39,824 nucleotides of DNA from Candidatus Omnitrophota bacterium (GTDB taxonomy: Bacteria; Omnitrophota; Gorgyraeia; Gygaellales; Profunditerraquicolaceae), in contig JAPLLR010000041.1 of the NCBI GenBank assembly GCA_026387455.1, positions 1-39,824 on the forward strand, in the 5' to 3' direction. Made by a program: the position numbers and the translations under genes. This document shows, in pieces, positions 1 to 9,021 of the stretch. The notes under the pieces were generated by a model. It was not told where the DNA came from, searched no databases, and saw only the letters and a program-made list of their open reading frames with translations. Within the stretch, counting starts at the first letter, position 1. Every line of letters starts with the position of its first letter.

Positions 1-970
1 TTGCTGAATTAAAAATGGCTCTTGGTTTTAAAGATAGTAGATTATTAACCTCTATGGTACTATTGCGCCAGCAACTATTCTGACAATTTACAACATCTAT
101 ATTTTTAATCGCTTCTTTTATCCCAACTTCTAAGCAATTGAATGATTTATTATGGGTAAGCCTATCGCACGCATAAATATCGCCTTTATAGTCTATTCTA
201 AAATGAAATATCCCTGCCCAGCACCTCAAATTCTTTTTATGTGGCCAGTTATAAAGATATATAAGACCATCCAATGAATTTCCTAATGCTTTAACTCCTT
301 TTTTCTTTTTCTCAATAAGATAAGTCAGTGTTTCTTTATACTCTTTTTCATCTGGAAAATATTCAATTATATTGGAATTGTCTTTCATTCTTGGTTCTAG
401 TGGTTGGAAGGTGGCTTTAATATCATTTTCTTGCGCAATATTTAGAATAAAATCAATGTATTTTAAGTTTTGCTTAGAGATAACCGCATTTAAACCCACA
501 TTAATCTTTTCTTTTTTAAGTAGATGAATAGCTTGAATTACTTGATCATAAGAACCCTGTTGACGCTGAGGGTCATGTATTTGCCTTGGTCCGTTAAGGG
601 TTATTTTAATCAAATCTACCATTTTCAAAAGATCTATTTTGCTATTAACTAGTGATCCATTTGATGTCAGTTTAACATAAATGTTTTTTTTGCGCGCAAA
701 GAGAATAATATCACCAATATCATCGCGCAATAATGGCTCACCACCAACAAACGAGATAGCTCTCGTACCGCAAGAACTTAATCCACCTATAATGGAAAGA
801 ATTTGATCAGTACTGAGTTCAGGAAGATTATCCTTCCAGATATCGCAGTATGCGCATCTATAATTGCACCTTCGCGTTACCTCCCAGCTAATCAAAAGGG
901 GAATCTTACTTCTTTTTATTCTGGCTAACATTATTCTTAACGGTAGCGATATTTTATCTCTAAATCTCAT
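1..970 (-). CDS. Radical SAM protein with SPASM-like C-terminus (partial, runs off window start)
   Basis: The reading frame is open from an ATG whose last base is 968 to the window edge, 323 codons, so the C-terminus is missing. Residues 35-42 read CNYRCAYC, the CX3CX2C site that binds the 4Fe-4S cluster of radical SAM enzymes. A GGEPLLR motif follows near residue 80, the usual glycine-rich SAM-contact segment. A second cysteine group near the visible end (CWAG, then YACDRL, then CQNSC) resembles a SPASM auxiliary-cluster domain. The gene starts 1 bp after the aminotransferase stop codon, so the two are almost certainly co-transcribed. The substrate cannot be told. The context (aminotransferase, flippase-like protein, glycosyltransferases) suggests modification of a surface sugar or lipid precursor, which is inference. 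Confidence 0.85.
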   Translation of the reverse strand, partial: MRFRDKISLPLRIMLARIKRSKIPLLISWEVTRRCNYRCAYCDIWKDNLPELSTDQILSIIGGLSSCGTRAISFVGGEPLLRDDIGDIILFARKKNIYVKLTSNGSLVNSKIDLLKMVDLIKITLNGPRQIHDPQRQQGSYDQVIQAIHLLKKEKINVGLNAVISKQNLKYIDFILNIAQENDIKATFQPLEPRMKDNSNIIEYFPDEKEYKETLTYLIEKKKKGVKALGNSLDGLIYLYNWPHKKNLRCWAGIFHFRIDYKGDIYACDRLTHNKSFNCLEVGIKEAIKNIDVVNCQNSCWRNSTIEVNNLLSLKPRAIFNSA

Positions 971-971
971 T

Positions 972-2186
972 TTAGTAATCGTAATTTCTATTGATTTGCC
1001 TAGCAATGTATTCTATTTCTTCTTTTTTCATTCTATGGGAAACCGGAATTTGCAAGCTTTCATCAAAAATCATCTCTGCAATTCTACATTCGCTATCTTG
1101 TGTATACATCTTGGAACAATTTTCCATTACGAATTTACCCGTATCTATCCCTTTTAGCAATAACTTTCTTGAAAGTCTTCTAATGTTCTTACTTCTAATT
1201 ATTAAGTAATAATAGATAGACTCGCATGTTGGGTTTTCTTTGCGAATAATGATTCTATTGTCGAGCTTTTCACTTAATATTTTACCATTTAATGCTCTTT
1301 TAAAGTTATTCTGATCTAATTGACAAAGTTGCATTAATCCGATAAATGCCTGGTAATTAGTAAATCTTACTTTTTGATTTTTAAAGTTTTTTTTTGCCAT
1401 TTTGTAAGAATCAACGAGGTTTAAGTTGAATAACTCAGCCAAAAGCAGAAAAGGGTAAACAAAAATTGTGAATAATAAAGGAGTGGTTAAGATAGCTTCA
1501 AAGATAGATATTAATAATTTATTAACCATTTTAAAATAATCTGGACTGGGTAAACTATCACATATTTCTTTCGCCTTTTTATAAATGTTCTCATCATTCG
1601 TAGTAATCATGCCTCCGCCTAGTGTATTTAACGGCTTAACAGTTTCAAAGCTAAAATAGCCACATTTACCAAAACTCCCAACCCTCTTGCCATTGTATTT
1701 TGCTCCTGCCGCATGGGCGCAATCTTCAATTACGAATAAATTATGTTTTTCCGCAATATTTAATATACTATTTAATTCACATGGCTGTCCGAATAAATGA
1801 GTAGCTACTATCGCTTTTGTCTTGGCTGTTATTTTTTCTTCAATTAGTTCATAATTAATGTTCTGAGAATCTTCATCAATGTCAATAAAAACTGGGTTTA
1901 GTTTTAGGTTGGTAATAGCTTTAGGTACAGCATGGAAAGTGTAGGCAGGTAGGATGATTTCATCTTCTTCCTTGCATTCCAGTGTTTTTAATATAATTTG
2001 CAAAGCTAGCCTGCCCGAAGAAACGGAAAGTGCATAATTAGTGCCTATATAATTCTTAAATTCATTCTCAAATTCTTTAATATAGCTGCCATCAATTAAT
2101 TGCTTTTTAAGTGATAATCTTATAAAGCTCTTCAAGAAACCCTTAATAATTATTACATTTCTTCTTGGGAAAACCATCATAAGCAT
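972..2186 (-). CDS. DegT/DnrJ/EryC1-type PLP aminotransferase
   Basis: This 404-aa protein fits the DegT/DnrJ/EryC1/StrS family, PLP enzymes that aminate keto-sugars for surface polysaccharides. It shows the N-terminal GSYIKEFENEF segment, SSGRLAL near residues 57-62, the cofactor aspartate in VIEDCAHAAGAK (D155), and the expected PLP lysine K184 in FETVKPLNTLGGG. Its length is near the family's usual 370-400. A stretch at about residues 220-265 is hydrophobic (LLISIFEAILTTPLLFTIFVYPFLL), unusual for this soluble family, and may be a membrane-associating insertion. Its start overlaps the end of the flippase-like gene by 10 bp and its stop lies next to the radical SAM start, so this is a tight operon. 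Confidence 0.88.
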   Translation of the reverse strand: MLMMVFPRRNVIIIKGFLKSFIRLSLKKQLIDGSYIKEFENEFKNYIGTNYALSVSSGRLALQIILKTLECKEEDEIILPAYTFHAVPKAITNLKLNPVFIDIDEDSQNINYELIEEKITAKTKAIVATHLFGQPCELNSILNIAEKHNLFVIEDCAHAAGAKYNGKRVGSFGKCGYFSFETVKPLNTLGGGMITTNDENIYKKAKEICDSLPSPDYFKMVNKLLISIFEAILTTPLLFTIFVYPFLLLAELFNLNLVDSYKMAKKNFKNQKVRFTNYQAFIGLMQLCQLDQNNFKRALNGKILSEKLDNRIIIRKENPTCESIYYYLIIRSKNIRRLSRKLLLKGIDTGKFVMENCSKMYTQDSECRIAEMIFDESLQIPVSHRMKKEEIEYIARQINRNYDY

Positions 2187-3190
2187 GCTCTTTCTTGCTT
2201 TATTGCTAATTGAATTCTTAACTTATTAATTAGTGGCACAAAAAAGAAAAATCCGAGAAGTATAGGAAATATGTGCTCTACAAATGAAACAAGAATACCT
2301 AGACCTAAAATATCTTCAATCGGCCCATACCTTGAAAAGAGAGCAAGAATTGTCGCTTCACGGATGCCTAACCCTAAAACTACAATGGGCAAATTACTTA
2401 TTAAGATCGATAGAGGCATATACAGCATTATCAAGAAAAAAGGAATATTAATAGAAAGAGATTTACTTAAAATATAGAAAACAATTAGTTCAGAACTTTG
2501 GAAAACTGAAGCATAAAGAACTAGAAAAATAATCTTTCTTTTTGGGGTATTAAGAAGTAAATTTGCGAGTTTGTTAAAAGCTTCGTGCAGCCAGGAGCGT
2601 TTCGATGTAGTATTCCTTTTTATGAGCAAGAGGATGCGACGGTTGAGGAAAAAAACAAAAAATAGGAGTAGAGATAAGATAGCGATAATTACCGGAATTA
2701 GTATATATTCCTTATAAATTACGCCAAATTTTAATGGCATGAATAGCCAATAGAATACGAAACCCAATAAGAATACAATCAAAAGAGCAACAACGCTTAT
2801 TAAATATGCAAGAATATTCAGAAATATACCTGTAGAAAAAGGCATTCCATAGTTTTCTTTCAAATAACTTGCTTGAATAAGATCAAGATACTTAAAACCG
2901 GGAATAAGTTTTAAAGGCATTGTGCCCATTTTTATAAATAGTGCTTCCCTGAAGGACAAGTTGCATTTAAATAAGATCAATAACTTTCTTCTTAAATCTG
3001 AGGCTAAGAATATATTAATTATGATTGAAACTAGCAACGCTATTGTAAGGAATTCAAGATTTATATTACCCAGTGCAATTAAAATCCCTTTTAAATTGAT
3101 CTTCGAAAATAATAAATAAAATATAAAGATTGTGGATATATAGATGGCGAAAGCCCTTAAAGCATTCTTAATACGTAGATTTGCGTGCAT
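2177..3190 (-). CDS. Flippase-like integral membrane protein (UPF0104/LPG synthase TM family)
   Basis: A 337-aa protein with about eight hydrophobic helices, and the family signature near the C-terminus: NLPIVVLGLGIREATILALFSRYG resembles the P.S.GGLG.RE motif of the lysylphosphatidylglycerol synthase transmembrane/UPF0104 family. Members lack the aminoacyl-transfer domain and are often called flippase-like; some sit in glycolipid or polysaccharide clusters. It is the first gene of the minus-strand operon. Its own substrate is unknown. A second member of the same family lies at 23841-24836. Confidence 0.8.
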   Translation of the reverse strand: MHANLRIKNALRAFAIYISTIFIFYLLFSKINLKGILIALGNINLEFLTIALLVSIIINIFLASDLRRKLLILFKCNLSFREALFIKMGTMPLKLIPGFKYLDLIQASYLKENYGMPFSTGIFLNILAYLISVVALLIVFLLGFVFYWLFMPLKFGVIYKEYILIPVIIAILSLLLFFVFFLNRRILLLIKRNTTSKRSWLHEAFNKLANLLLNTPKRKIIFLVLYASVFQSSELIVFYILSKSLSINIPFFLIMLYMPLSILISNLPIVVLGLGIREATILALFSRYGPIEDILGLGILVSFVEHIFPILLGFFFFVPLINKLRIQLAIKQERACL

Positions 3191-3258
3191 AAGAGAAGTT
3201 ATGTTATTTATTATTAATGTTTTAAGCGATAAATAGACAATAGTGATGCAACAAATTT

Positions 3259-3264
3259 ATTATA
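3259..3264 (-). promoter_or_regulatory. Candidate -10 box of the minus-strand operon
   Basis: On the minus strand this reads TATAAT, preceded by GTG, about 70 bases upstream of the flippase-like start codon. No convincing -35 box is visible at the right distance, so the call rests on the perfect -10 and its position in the divergent intergenic region 3191-3401. Confidence 0.4.
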
Positions 3265-3389
3265 CACTACATCAATTAAATATGGAGACTTTTTTGTACT
3301 AAGATATTAATAAAACTCTAGAAAGCTTGTTCGATTTACCTAGCTAATAATATTTGTTAATAATTGTTATTTTCCTTTTTTAAATGGTG

Positions 3390-3395
3390 TATAAT
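3390..3395 (+). promoter_or_regulatory. -10 box implying a leaderless glycosyltransferase transcript
   Basis: A perfect TATAAT ends 6 bases before the ATG at 3402. Transcription from it would begin at or very near the A of the start codon, and no Shine-Dalgarno sequence is present between them. The -35 region is AT-rich without a clear hexamer. Confidence 0.5.
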
Positions 3396-3401
3396 TAAAA
3401 C

Positions 3402-4280
3402 ATGGAAAACGAGCTTTTGAAGAAAAACGAAAAGATATCTATAGTTGTTCCAATTTATAACGAAGAGCAGGCCATAGTGGAAGTTATGGACGGCCTTAAG
3501 AGTACTTGCGGAGACTCTGAAATAATAATAGTTAACGACGGGTCTACTGATAAGACTATAGATAAAATCAGTAATTATAATTTTAAAGTTATAACTCATA
3601 TCGCAAATAAAGGATATGGCTCGGCATTAAAGACAGGCATTAAGAATGCCAGCAATGATGTAATCGTAACTATCGATGCCGATGGATCCTATCCGATCGA
3701 TAGCATAAGGATACTTGTTGAAAACCTTGGGTCTTATGGAATGACGGTTGGAAAAAGGGTAAGTAAGACAAAGGTTCAATTATGGAAAAAAATTGGCAAG
3801 TATATTTTGTGGCGTATTTCTAATTTTGTTACAGGCCTTAATATCCCGGACATAAATTCAGGATTGAGGGTTTTTAGGAAAAGCATGATTATCGAATATC
3901 TGGATCTTCTCCCTGATTCATTCTCGTTTTCTACCACAAGCACTATAATTTTCCTTTTTAACAATTATAAAATAAAATACATTCCAATACAGCTTTATGA
4001 GAGAAAAGGAAAGAGTAAGGTAAGCTTATATTCTGGCATCTCTAGTATAAAGAAGATCTTTTTGGTCACTTTATTCTTTAAACCTGTCCGGGCTATAATC
4101 TTAATATTTTATCAGTTAGCTACAATCTCGCTGCTTATTTTCTGCATAAGGAATTTATTGTATACGGCAGAAAATTCTGAATTAGGTATATTTATTTGCT
4201 TAGCTATTATTTTAACTCTTTTCATAATAGACTTAACAACCAAGTGCGATAAGAAATTAATCTCTGATATCAGTGTTTGA
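3402..4280 (+). CDS. Family 2 glycosyltransferase with two C-terminal membrane helices
   Basis: A 292-aa GT-A fold enzyme. Residues 12-20 (ISIVVPIYN) and 41-52 (IIIVNDGSTDKT) are the nucleotide-sugar binding strands, and DAD at 92-94 is the metal-binding DXD motif. The INSGLRVF segment near residue 150 matches polyprenyl-phosphate glycosyltransferases of the DPM/GtrB group. Two hydrophobic helices at about 228-246 and 261-279 would anchor it in the inner membrane. It probably loads a sugar on a polyprenyl phosphate carrier at the cytoplasmic face; the sugar is not predictable. It opens the plus-strand half of the polysaccharide region. Confidence 0.85.
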   Translation: MENELLKKNEKISIVVPIYNEEQAIVEVMDGLKSTCGDSEIIIVNDGSTDKTIDKISNYNFKVITHIANKGYGSALKTGIKNASNDVIVTIDADGSYPIDSIRILVENLGSYGMTVGKRVSKTKVQLWKKIGKYILWRISNFVTGLNIPDINSGLRVFRKSMIIEYLDLLPDSFSFSTTSTIIFLFNNYKIKYIPIQLYERKGKSKVSLYSGISSIKKIFLVTLFFKPVRAIILIFYQLATISLLIFCIRNLLYTAENSELGIFICLAIILTLFIIDLTTKCDKKLISDISV

Positions 4281-4293
4281 TTAGATAATTTAA

Positions 4294-5494
4294 ATGAAGA
4301 AAAAAGTACTTTTATTAAATCCCCCAGGCAGAAAATATTATATGCGCGATTATTTTTGCAGCAAAATTTCAAAAGCCGCGTATTATTACCACCCGATAGA
4401 CTTCATTATTTTAAGCGGAATTTTGAGTTCAGATTTTGATTTGCATGTTTTGGATTGCATTGCAGAAAGGATATGATTTTATTGATGCAATTTTATTGGA
4501 TTTTACTACTGAAGACATCAAGCATTTCTTAAACGACAAGAATTCTTCTTATTATAATGTTATTTATAAATCAGAAAATGGCATAATTGAAAGGGAGGAG
4601 AGGCATTCTAGTGGAGAGTTTTTTGTTCCTTTGCCAAGGCACGAGTTATTCAAAAATGATAAATACTCGTTTCCATTTTCTAAACAAAAGCTTTTTTCTA
4701 CAGTCTTGACTAATTTTGGTTGTCCTTATAAATGTACATTCTGCGTAGTTAATCGCTTTAATTTCAAAGAAAGATCTGTATCTGCGGTCATTGAAGAGTT
4801 AAAATTCGTTAATAAAATCAACATCAAGGAAGTTGTTTTCAAAGATCAGACTTTCGCTGCGAATAGTAAAAAAGCAGAATTATTATGCCAAGAGATGGTT
4901 AATGAGGGGATCAAGATCAGTTGGACTTGTTTTAGCCGGATTGACTTAATGAATGAACCCTTATTGTTAAAAATGAAGAGCGCAGGTTGTCACACTATTA
5001 TTTTCGGAATTGAAACAGCAAATTCGCGGCTCTTATCAACATTTAATAAGTTGTTGGATATCAATAAGATTAAAGAAGTAGTACGTTTATGTAAATCGCT
5101 GAATATAAAAACAGTGGGGACATTTATTATAGGTTTACCCGGTGATGATAGGTTATCAATTGAGATGACTATTACTAGTGCAAAAGAGTGTTGCTTTGAT
5201 TATGCATCATTTAATATTTTTACTCCTGCGTATGGTACTGAAATTAGGAATAGATTACTTAAGGAATCAGCTATAGATAACAATGTGTCTTTTATGGACA
5301 GGGGCATTAGCTATCCAACACATATTAAAGGTTGCCTTAGCCAGAAACAGATATGGTTATTGAGGAGAGCCGCTATTCTTAAATTTTATTTTGATCCTGT
5401 GTATATATTTAAAAAAATAAAAGATTGCAAGACTATTTTTGATGCGATGAATATGTTAAATCAAGGTCTTGGGGTCCTGAGAACGTTAATATAG
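4294..5494 (+). pseudogene. B12-binding-type radical SAM protein, interrupted by a frame change and probable internal deletion
   Basis: The first reading frame (ATG 4294, stop 4474-4476) gives 60 residues starting KKVLLLNPPG and ending LHVLDCIAERI, the start of a cobalamin-binding-like domain. The rest continues in another frame to 5494, with GYDFIDAILLDFTTEDI, then the radical SAM core GCPYKCTFC (CX3CX2C), DQTFAAN, and GIETANSRLL. The second part has no good start: only TTG or an internal ATG (4445) without a ribosome binding site. A one-base change near 4470 would join the frames, but the product would still seem to lack roughly 60 residues of the usual N-terminal domain, judged from memory of the family. 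Either the gene is decayed or an assembly error has been introduced. Neighbours are glycosyltransferases, so a lipid or glycan substrate is plausible. Confidence 0.7.
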
Positions 5495-5524
5495 AATTAG
5501 CCAGACTTAGTTTTAGGTAATAAA

Positions 5525-6259
5525 ATGGACATAAAAACGAATAAACAAAAAATACTGATCATAATCCCAACGTATAATGAGATAAGAAATATCGCCAACC
5601 TTATTGACAGTATTTATTCTCTAAAAATGTTTCCCTCAGTTCTGGTTATCGATGATAATTCGCCTGATGGAACATCGCAACTTATTGATAAGATAAAGAT
5701 TAACTATCCAAAGCTATATTTAATTACCAGAGAAAAAAGAATGGGTCTGTCAAGTGCATATATAAAAGGTTTCAAATTTGCTCTTGAGGGAGATTATGAA
5801 ATAGTAATCCAGATGGACGCGGATCTTTCTCATCAACCGCATTATATTCCAGAGATGGTTAATCTGCTAAGCGAGTATGACTTGGTAATAGGGAGCAGGT
5901 ATGTTAAGGGGGGCGGTACGTTGAACTGGGAGCTAGGAAGGACCTTATTAAGCAGATTAGCAAATATTGCTTCGAAAGCCATGCTTAGGGTCCCCTTGAA
6001 TGACCTGACAAGCGGTTTTAAGTGTATGCGGATAGGAGTGTTAAAGGGCATAAATTTCAATGAAATAACCTCTCGGGGTTATTCATTTCAAATAGAAATG
6101 GTCATTTATGCATTTTTGAAAGGTTTTAAGATTACAGAATATCCTATAGTATTTAAAGGCAGAAAAAATGAAGAGTCTAAGATGTCTTTTGGAATAGCTG
6201 CGGAGGCATTTTTTAAAGTAATAATGTTGTCTTTAAGACGGAAGATTTCCCAAAAATGA
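5525..6259 (+). CDS. Polyprenol-phosphate mannosyltransferase-like (DPM1 type) glycosyltransferase
   Basis: A 244-aa soluble family 2 glycosyltransferase closely matching dolichol/polyprenol-phosphate mannose synthases: IIIPTYNEIRNI (12-23), DDNSPDGT (43-50), metal site QMDADLSHQP (96-105), GSRYVKGG, and DLTSGFKCMR. These enzymes transfer mannose or a similar sugar from a nucleotide sugar to a polyprenyl phosphate at the inner face of the membrane. There is no C-terminal membrane domain, so it is the short DPM1 form. Its stop overlaps the next gene by 4 bp (ATGA), showing translational coupling. Confidence 0.9.
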   Translation: MDIKTNKQKILIIIPTYNEIRNIANLIDSIYSLKMFPSVLVIDDNSPDGTSQLIDKIKINYPKLYLITREKRMGLSSAYIKGFKFALEGDYEIVIQMDADLSHQPHYIPEMVNLLSEYDLVIGSRYVKGGGTLNWELGRTLLSRLANIASKAMLRVPLNDLTSGFKCMRIGVLKGINFNEITSRGYSFQIEMVIYAFLKGFKITEYPIVFKGRKNEESKMSFGIAAEAFFKVIMLSLRRKISQK

Positions 6260-7191
6260 TAGTCAGCGTAATCATCGTAACAACCGGCGAAGCTGAGCAT
6301 ATAATATCGTGCCTCGATTCTCTTAAGGCTCAAGCATTCTCCCCCCTGGAAGTTGTTGTTATTGATAATTCCTTAAGGCCGAGTTTTCGTAAAGAAATTG
6401 TGGTTAGATTTCCATGGGTTAAGGTCTATTCTAGCCCCAATAATTTTTCATATGGCATTTCCATGAATATGGGGATAAGCATGAGCAAGGGAGATTTTAT
6501 CCTTTGCCTTAACGATGACGTTGTTCTGGATAGGTATTTTATTCAGGAAGCGCTTAATGGATTTTCTGTGGATGCTAAAATTGCTATGGTGAGCGGTAAA
6601 ATATGCCGCATTGAGACAAAAACTATCGATAGCGCTGGATTATTCTTGAGTTTATCGCGGGTTGCCAAAGAAAGGGGTTACGGGCTTAAGGATACTGGGC
6701 AATACGGTAAGCCGGGTTATATCTTTGGAGTAAGCGGAGCGGCTGCTTTTTACCATAAACAGATGATGGAAGATATTAAACAAGGGACGGATTGCTTTGA
6801 CCCTGATTTCAGATTTTTTTACGAAGACCTGGATATCGCATGGAGAGCTCGAAACAGAGGCTGGAAAGCTTATTATGTGCCGACGGCTATAGCATATCAT
6901 GCCAGAGGCGGGACAGCGCGCAAAAAACAGGGCGTGGGAAAGGTCTTTGCCCGTTTTTATATAAATGACGATGACCTACAATTCGAGCTGATCAAGAATA
7001 GGTGCCTTGCTATAATCAAAAACGATACTGCTTTAGGGTTCTTGCTTCATCTACCTTTTATTTTTATTTATAGTCTGGCTGAGCTGGGATTTCTCGTGTT
7101 ATTTAGGCCGAAAGTTATACCTAAGCTGTTAAGCTTACCAAGATTTATGAAATCAGCTTTCAGAAAGAGATTCGCGGCTGAAAGAATATAG
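6256..7191 (+). CDS. Family 2 glycosyltransferase (rhamnosyltransferase-like)
   Basis: A 311-aa protein with the GT-A layout: VSVIIVTTGE at 3-12, VVVIDNS at 33-39, metal-binding NDD at 86-88, and the later FFYEDLDIAWRARNRGW segment typical of the WbbL/rhamnosyltransferase-like group. A hydrophobic stretch near residues 258-285 may be membrane-associated. It is coupled to the preceding gene by a 4-bp overlap. Its last 39 bases overlap the end of the convergent O-antigen-ligase-like gene, so the two transcripts would be complementary at their 3' ends. Confidence 0.88.
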   Translation: MIVSVIIVTTGEAEHIISCLDSLKAQAFSPLEVVVIDNSLRPSFRKEIVVRFPWVKVYSSPNNFSYGISMNMGISMSKGDFILCLNDDVVLDRYFIQEALNGFSVDAKIAMVSGKICRIETKTIDSAGLFLSLSRVAKERGYGLKDTGQYGKPGYIFGVSGAAAFYHKQMMEDIKQGTDCFDPDFRFFYEDLDIAWRARNRGWKAYYVPTAIAYHARGGTARKKQGVGKVFARFYINDDDLQFELIKNRCLAIIKNDTALGFLLHLPFIFIYSLAELGFLVLFRPKVIPKLLSLPRFMKSAFRKRFAAERI

Positions 7192-8298
7192 CAGGCCAAG
7201 GATCGCCCACCATATAAAGCCCACCTCAGGAAGATAGAAGGTAAAATCGACTAGGTTATGCAGCAGAAATACCAAGTTTGCGCAGAATAGGCAAGATATC
7301 TCTCTTTTGCGCTTAGATTTGCCCAGGGCTTTGATGCTTTGGTCAATGACTGCTGCTATAAACCAAAGAAATGCGAGCAATCCGATTATTCCGCATTCTC
7401 CCCATAATTGCAGATAGGAGTTATGGGCATAGCGAGATGCCGGAAGTGTGAAGTTTCCCGGACCGATTCCTTTAAAAGGGGCATAGGCGATGATTTTAAG
7501 CGTTTCGCCCAGATAATCTAGCCGCATAATAGTAGAAAAGACCGGGTGTTGATGAAGTTTTTGCGTAGAAAATCTTAAGATGGTGGCTGCTGCGACCGCG
7601 ATAACTAAGCAGCTCAATACAAAAATTACCTTTCTTTTCTTCGCTTCTTTATCAAGCAGAAAGTAAATAAGGATAGCAATAGGAATAACCGCCAACCCTC
7701 CCAGAGATCTTGTAAGAAAGGCAGCTGCAGCTATGGGAATAAGCAGCCAGAATTTGTGTTTATGGATAAAGGCAATAGGCATAATCATTGCCAGGTATCC
7801 AGCCAGGATATTTGGAGTAACAAACGGAACGAATACCCGTCTACTGCTGATGTAATCGTTTACGAACGGGTCATTGATTCCTTCTTGTGCTACAAGGCTG
7901 GCAAGCTTAGCGAACCCAAAGAAATACTGATGGATAGCAAGTACGCTGATGATGATTCCCGCCGAAAGAATAACGCGTATGAGCAGTATGCGGTCTCTAT
8001 CGACAAAAGATGCACAAATCAGGAATATTAACATACCGCTGGCGTATTGATAAAGCACGGCGAAGCTGTTAAGTTTATCCGAGGAAAACACTGAAGAAAT
8101 GAGCAGGGCGCACGGAAAGAGTATTAGCGGGTATTTTATATCCTTAAACTCCTGAAAACGGATTTTTTTACTAATAATCCATAGGCCAAGCAGACCTAGC
8201 AATATCAGGGAATAAGCGGTATTCGCATAAGGATAAGCCAGGGAAGAAATAAATGGCCGGAAAAATATGAATAGCAGCAGGATTGCGAACATCATCAA
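7153..8298 (-). CDS. O-antigen ligase/polymerase-like membrane protein
   Basis: A 381-aa protein with about ten hydrophobic helices and the Wzy_C/O-antigen ligase signature in the second half: a periplasmic loop ending PFKGIGPGNF followed by RYAHNSYLQLWGECGIIGLLAF, where the H-N-x-Y-L pattern and G-E-x-G-I-I-G are characteristic. Such proteins join or polymerise polyprenyl-linked glycans in the periplasm. It ends the surface-glycan region and is convergent with the rhamnosyltransferase-like gene. Ligase versus polymerase cannot be decided from sequence alone. Confidence 0.85.
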   Translation of the reverse strand: MMMFAILLLFIFFRPFISSLAYPYANTAYSLILLGLLGLWIISKKIRFQEFKDIKYPLILFPCALLISSVFSSDKLNSFAVLYQYASGMLIFLICASFVDRDRILLIRVILSAGIIISVLAIHQYFFGFAKLASLVAQEGINDPFVNDYISSRRVFVPFVTPNILAGYLAMIMPIAFIHKHKFWLLIPIAAAAFLTRSLGGLAVIPIAILIYFLLDKEAKKRKVIFVLSCLVIAVAAATILRFSTQKLHQHPVFSTIMRLDYLGETLKIIAYAPFKGIGPGNFTLPASRYAHNSYLQLWGECGIIGLLAFLWFIAAVIDQSIKALGKSKRKREISCLFCANLVFLLHNLVDFTFYLPEVGFIWWAILGLLYSFSRESLSES

Positions 8299-8383
8299 TT
8301 AATTGTAGGGGATATTGACCCAAAAGTCAATGAATTCACATAATCTACGGGCCAATATTTAATGCAAAAATAGTAGTATTTAG

Positions 8384-8392
8384 TGGTATAAT
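8384..8392 (+). promoter_or_regulatory. Extended -10 promoter of the sigma-factor gene (leaderless)
   Basis: TGGTATAAT forms an extended -10 (TGnTATAAT), with the TATAAT at 8387-8392. The ATG at 8402 is 10 bases after the box, so transcription would begin on or next to the start codon. No Shine-Dalgarno sequence is visible, consistent with a leaderless mRNA read by the main sigma factor. Confidence 0.55.
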
Positions 8393-8401
8393 TATTACAT
8401 T

Positions 8402-9004
8402 ATGGGTGATCTGGAACTTATCCGTAAATGTATTACAGGTGACCGTCAGGCGCGCGAGGAGTTCCTAAGGGTTTATCATCGCCTGATGTACCGATATATC
8501 CATGCCACGCTTAAAGTCCACGGTGTCTACAGCCATCAAACCAATCCCGACGATCTGTACCACGACCTCTTTGTTTTTCTCTTTGAGCAGAATTGCAGGA
8601 AACTCGAAAGTTTTCAGGGTAAAAACGGGTGTAGCTTTGCTAGCTGGTTGAGGTTGGTGGTGGTCAATTTTGTGCTTGACCGCTTAAGAAAGCTAAAAAC
8701 CGCTTCAGTCTCATTGGATGAGGAGGACGGAGAGGGGGCGGATATCAAGAACATCCTGACAGATATGGCTCTGGACGCCGCTGACAGCTTAAGCGATAAA
8801 GAGGGGCAAAAAAGCCTTGAAGAGTGTATCGGCCTGCTTGACACTAAAGACAAGTATTTTCTTGAGCTACATCTTTACCAGGAAATCGGCCTTAAACAAC
8901 TGGCAGATCTTTTTCAGTCATCTCGGCCAGCTTTAGATATGCGTAAATCGCGGATTTTCGAGAAATTAAGGAATTGTTTCAAAAATAAAGGGTATTTTCG
9001 TTAG
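8402..9004 (+). CDS. ECF-like sigma-70 family RNA polymerase sigma factor
   Basis: A 200-aa protein with only the two domains of ECF-type sigma factors. Region 2 spans about residues 20-97 and includes DDLYHDLFVFLFE and FASWLRLVVVNFVLDRLRK, the core-binding and -10 recognition helices. A linker rich in D/E follows (about 103-135), then region 4 at about 140-195 (LLDTKDKYFLELHLYQEIGLKQLADLF with helix-turn-helix SSRPALDMRKSRIFEKL). It stands directly upstream of a zinc-finger anti-sigma candidate and a CHAT protease gene. The likely target promoter, GTTAGATT-N10-TTACGTCTATT, occurs before the anti-sigma gene and before the gene at 13115. The assignment of targets is inference. Confidence 0.87.
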   Translation: MGDLELIRKCITGDRQAREEFLRVYHRLMYRYIHATLKVHGVYSHQTNPDDLYHDLFVFLFEQNCRKLESFQGKNGCSFASWLRLVVVNFVLDRLRKLKTASVSLDEEDGEGADIKNILTDMALDAADSLSDKEGQKSLEECIGLLDTKDKYFLELHLYQEIGLKQLADLFQSSRPALDMRKSRIFEKLRNCFKNKGYFR

Positions 9005-9021
9005 CTCAGCGCTTATAGCAC

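Noticed and set aside
864..1209. Plus-strand open frames near 864-1209
   Set aside because: They are antisense to the radical SAM start and the aminotransferase end, whose motifs are unmistakable.
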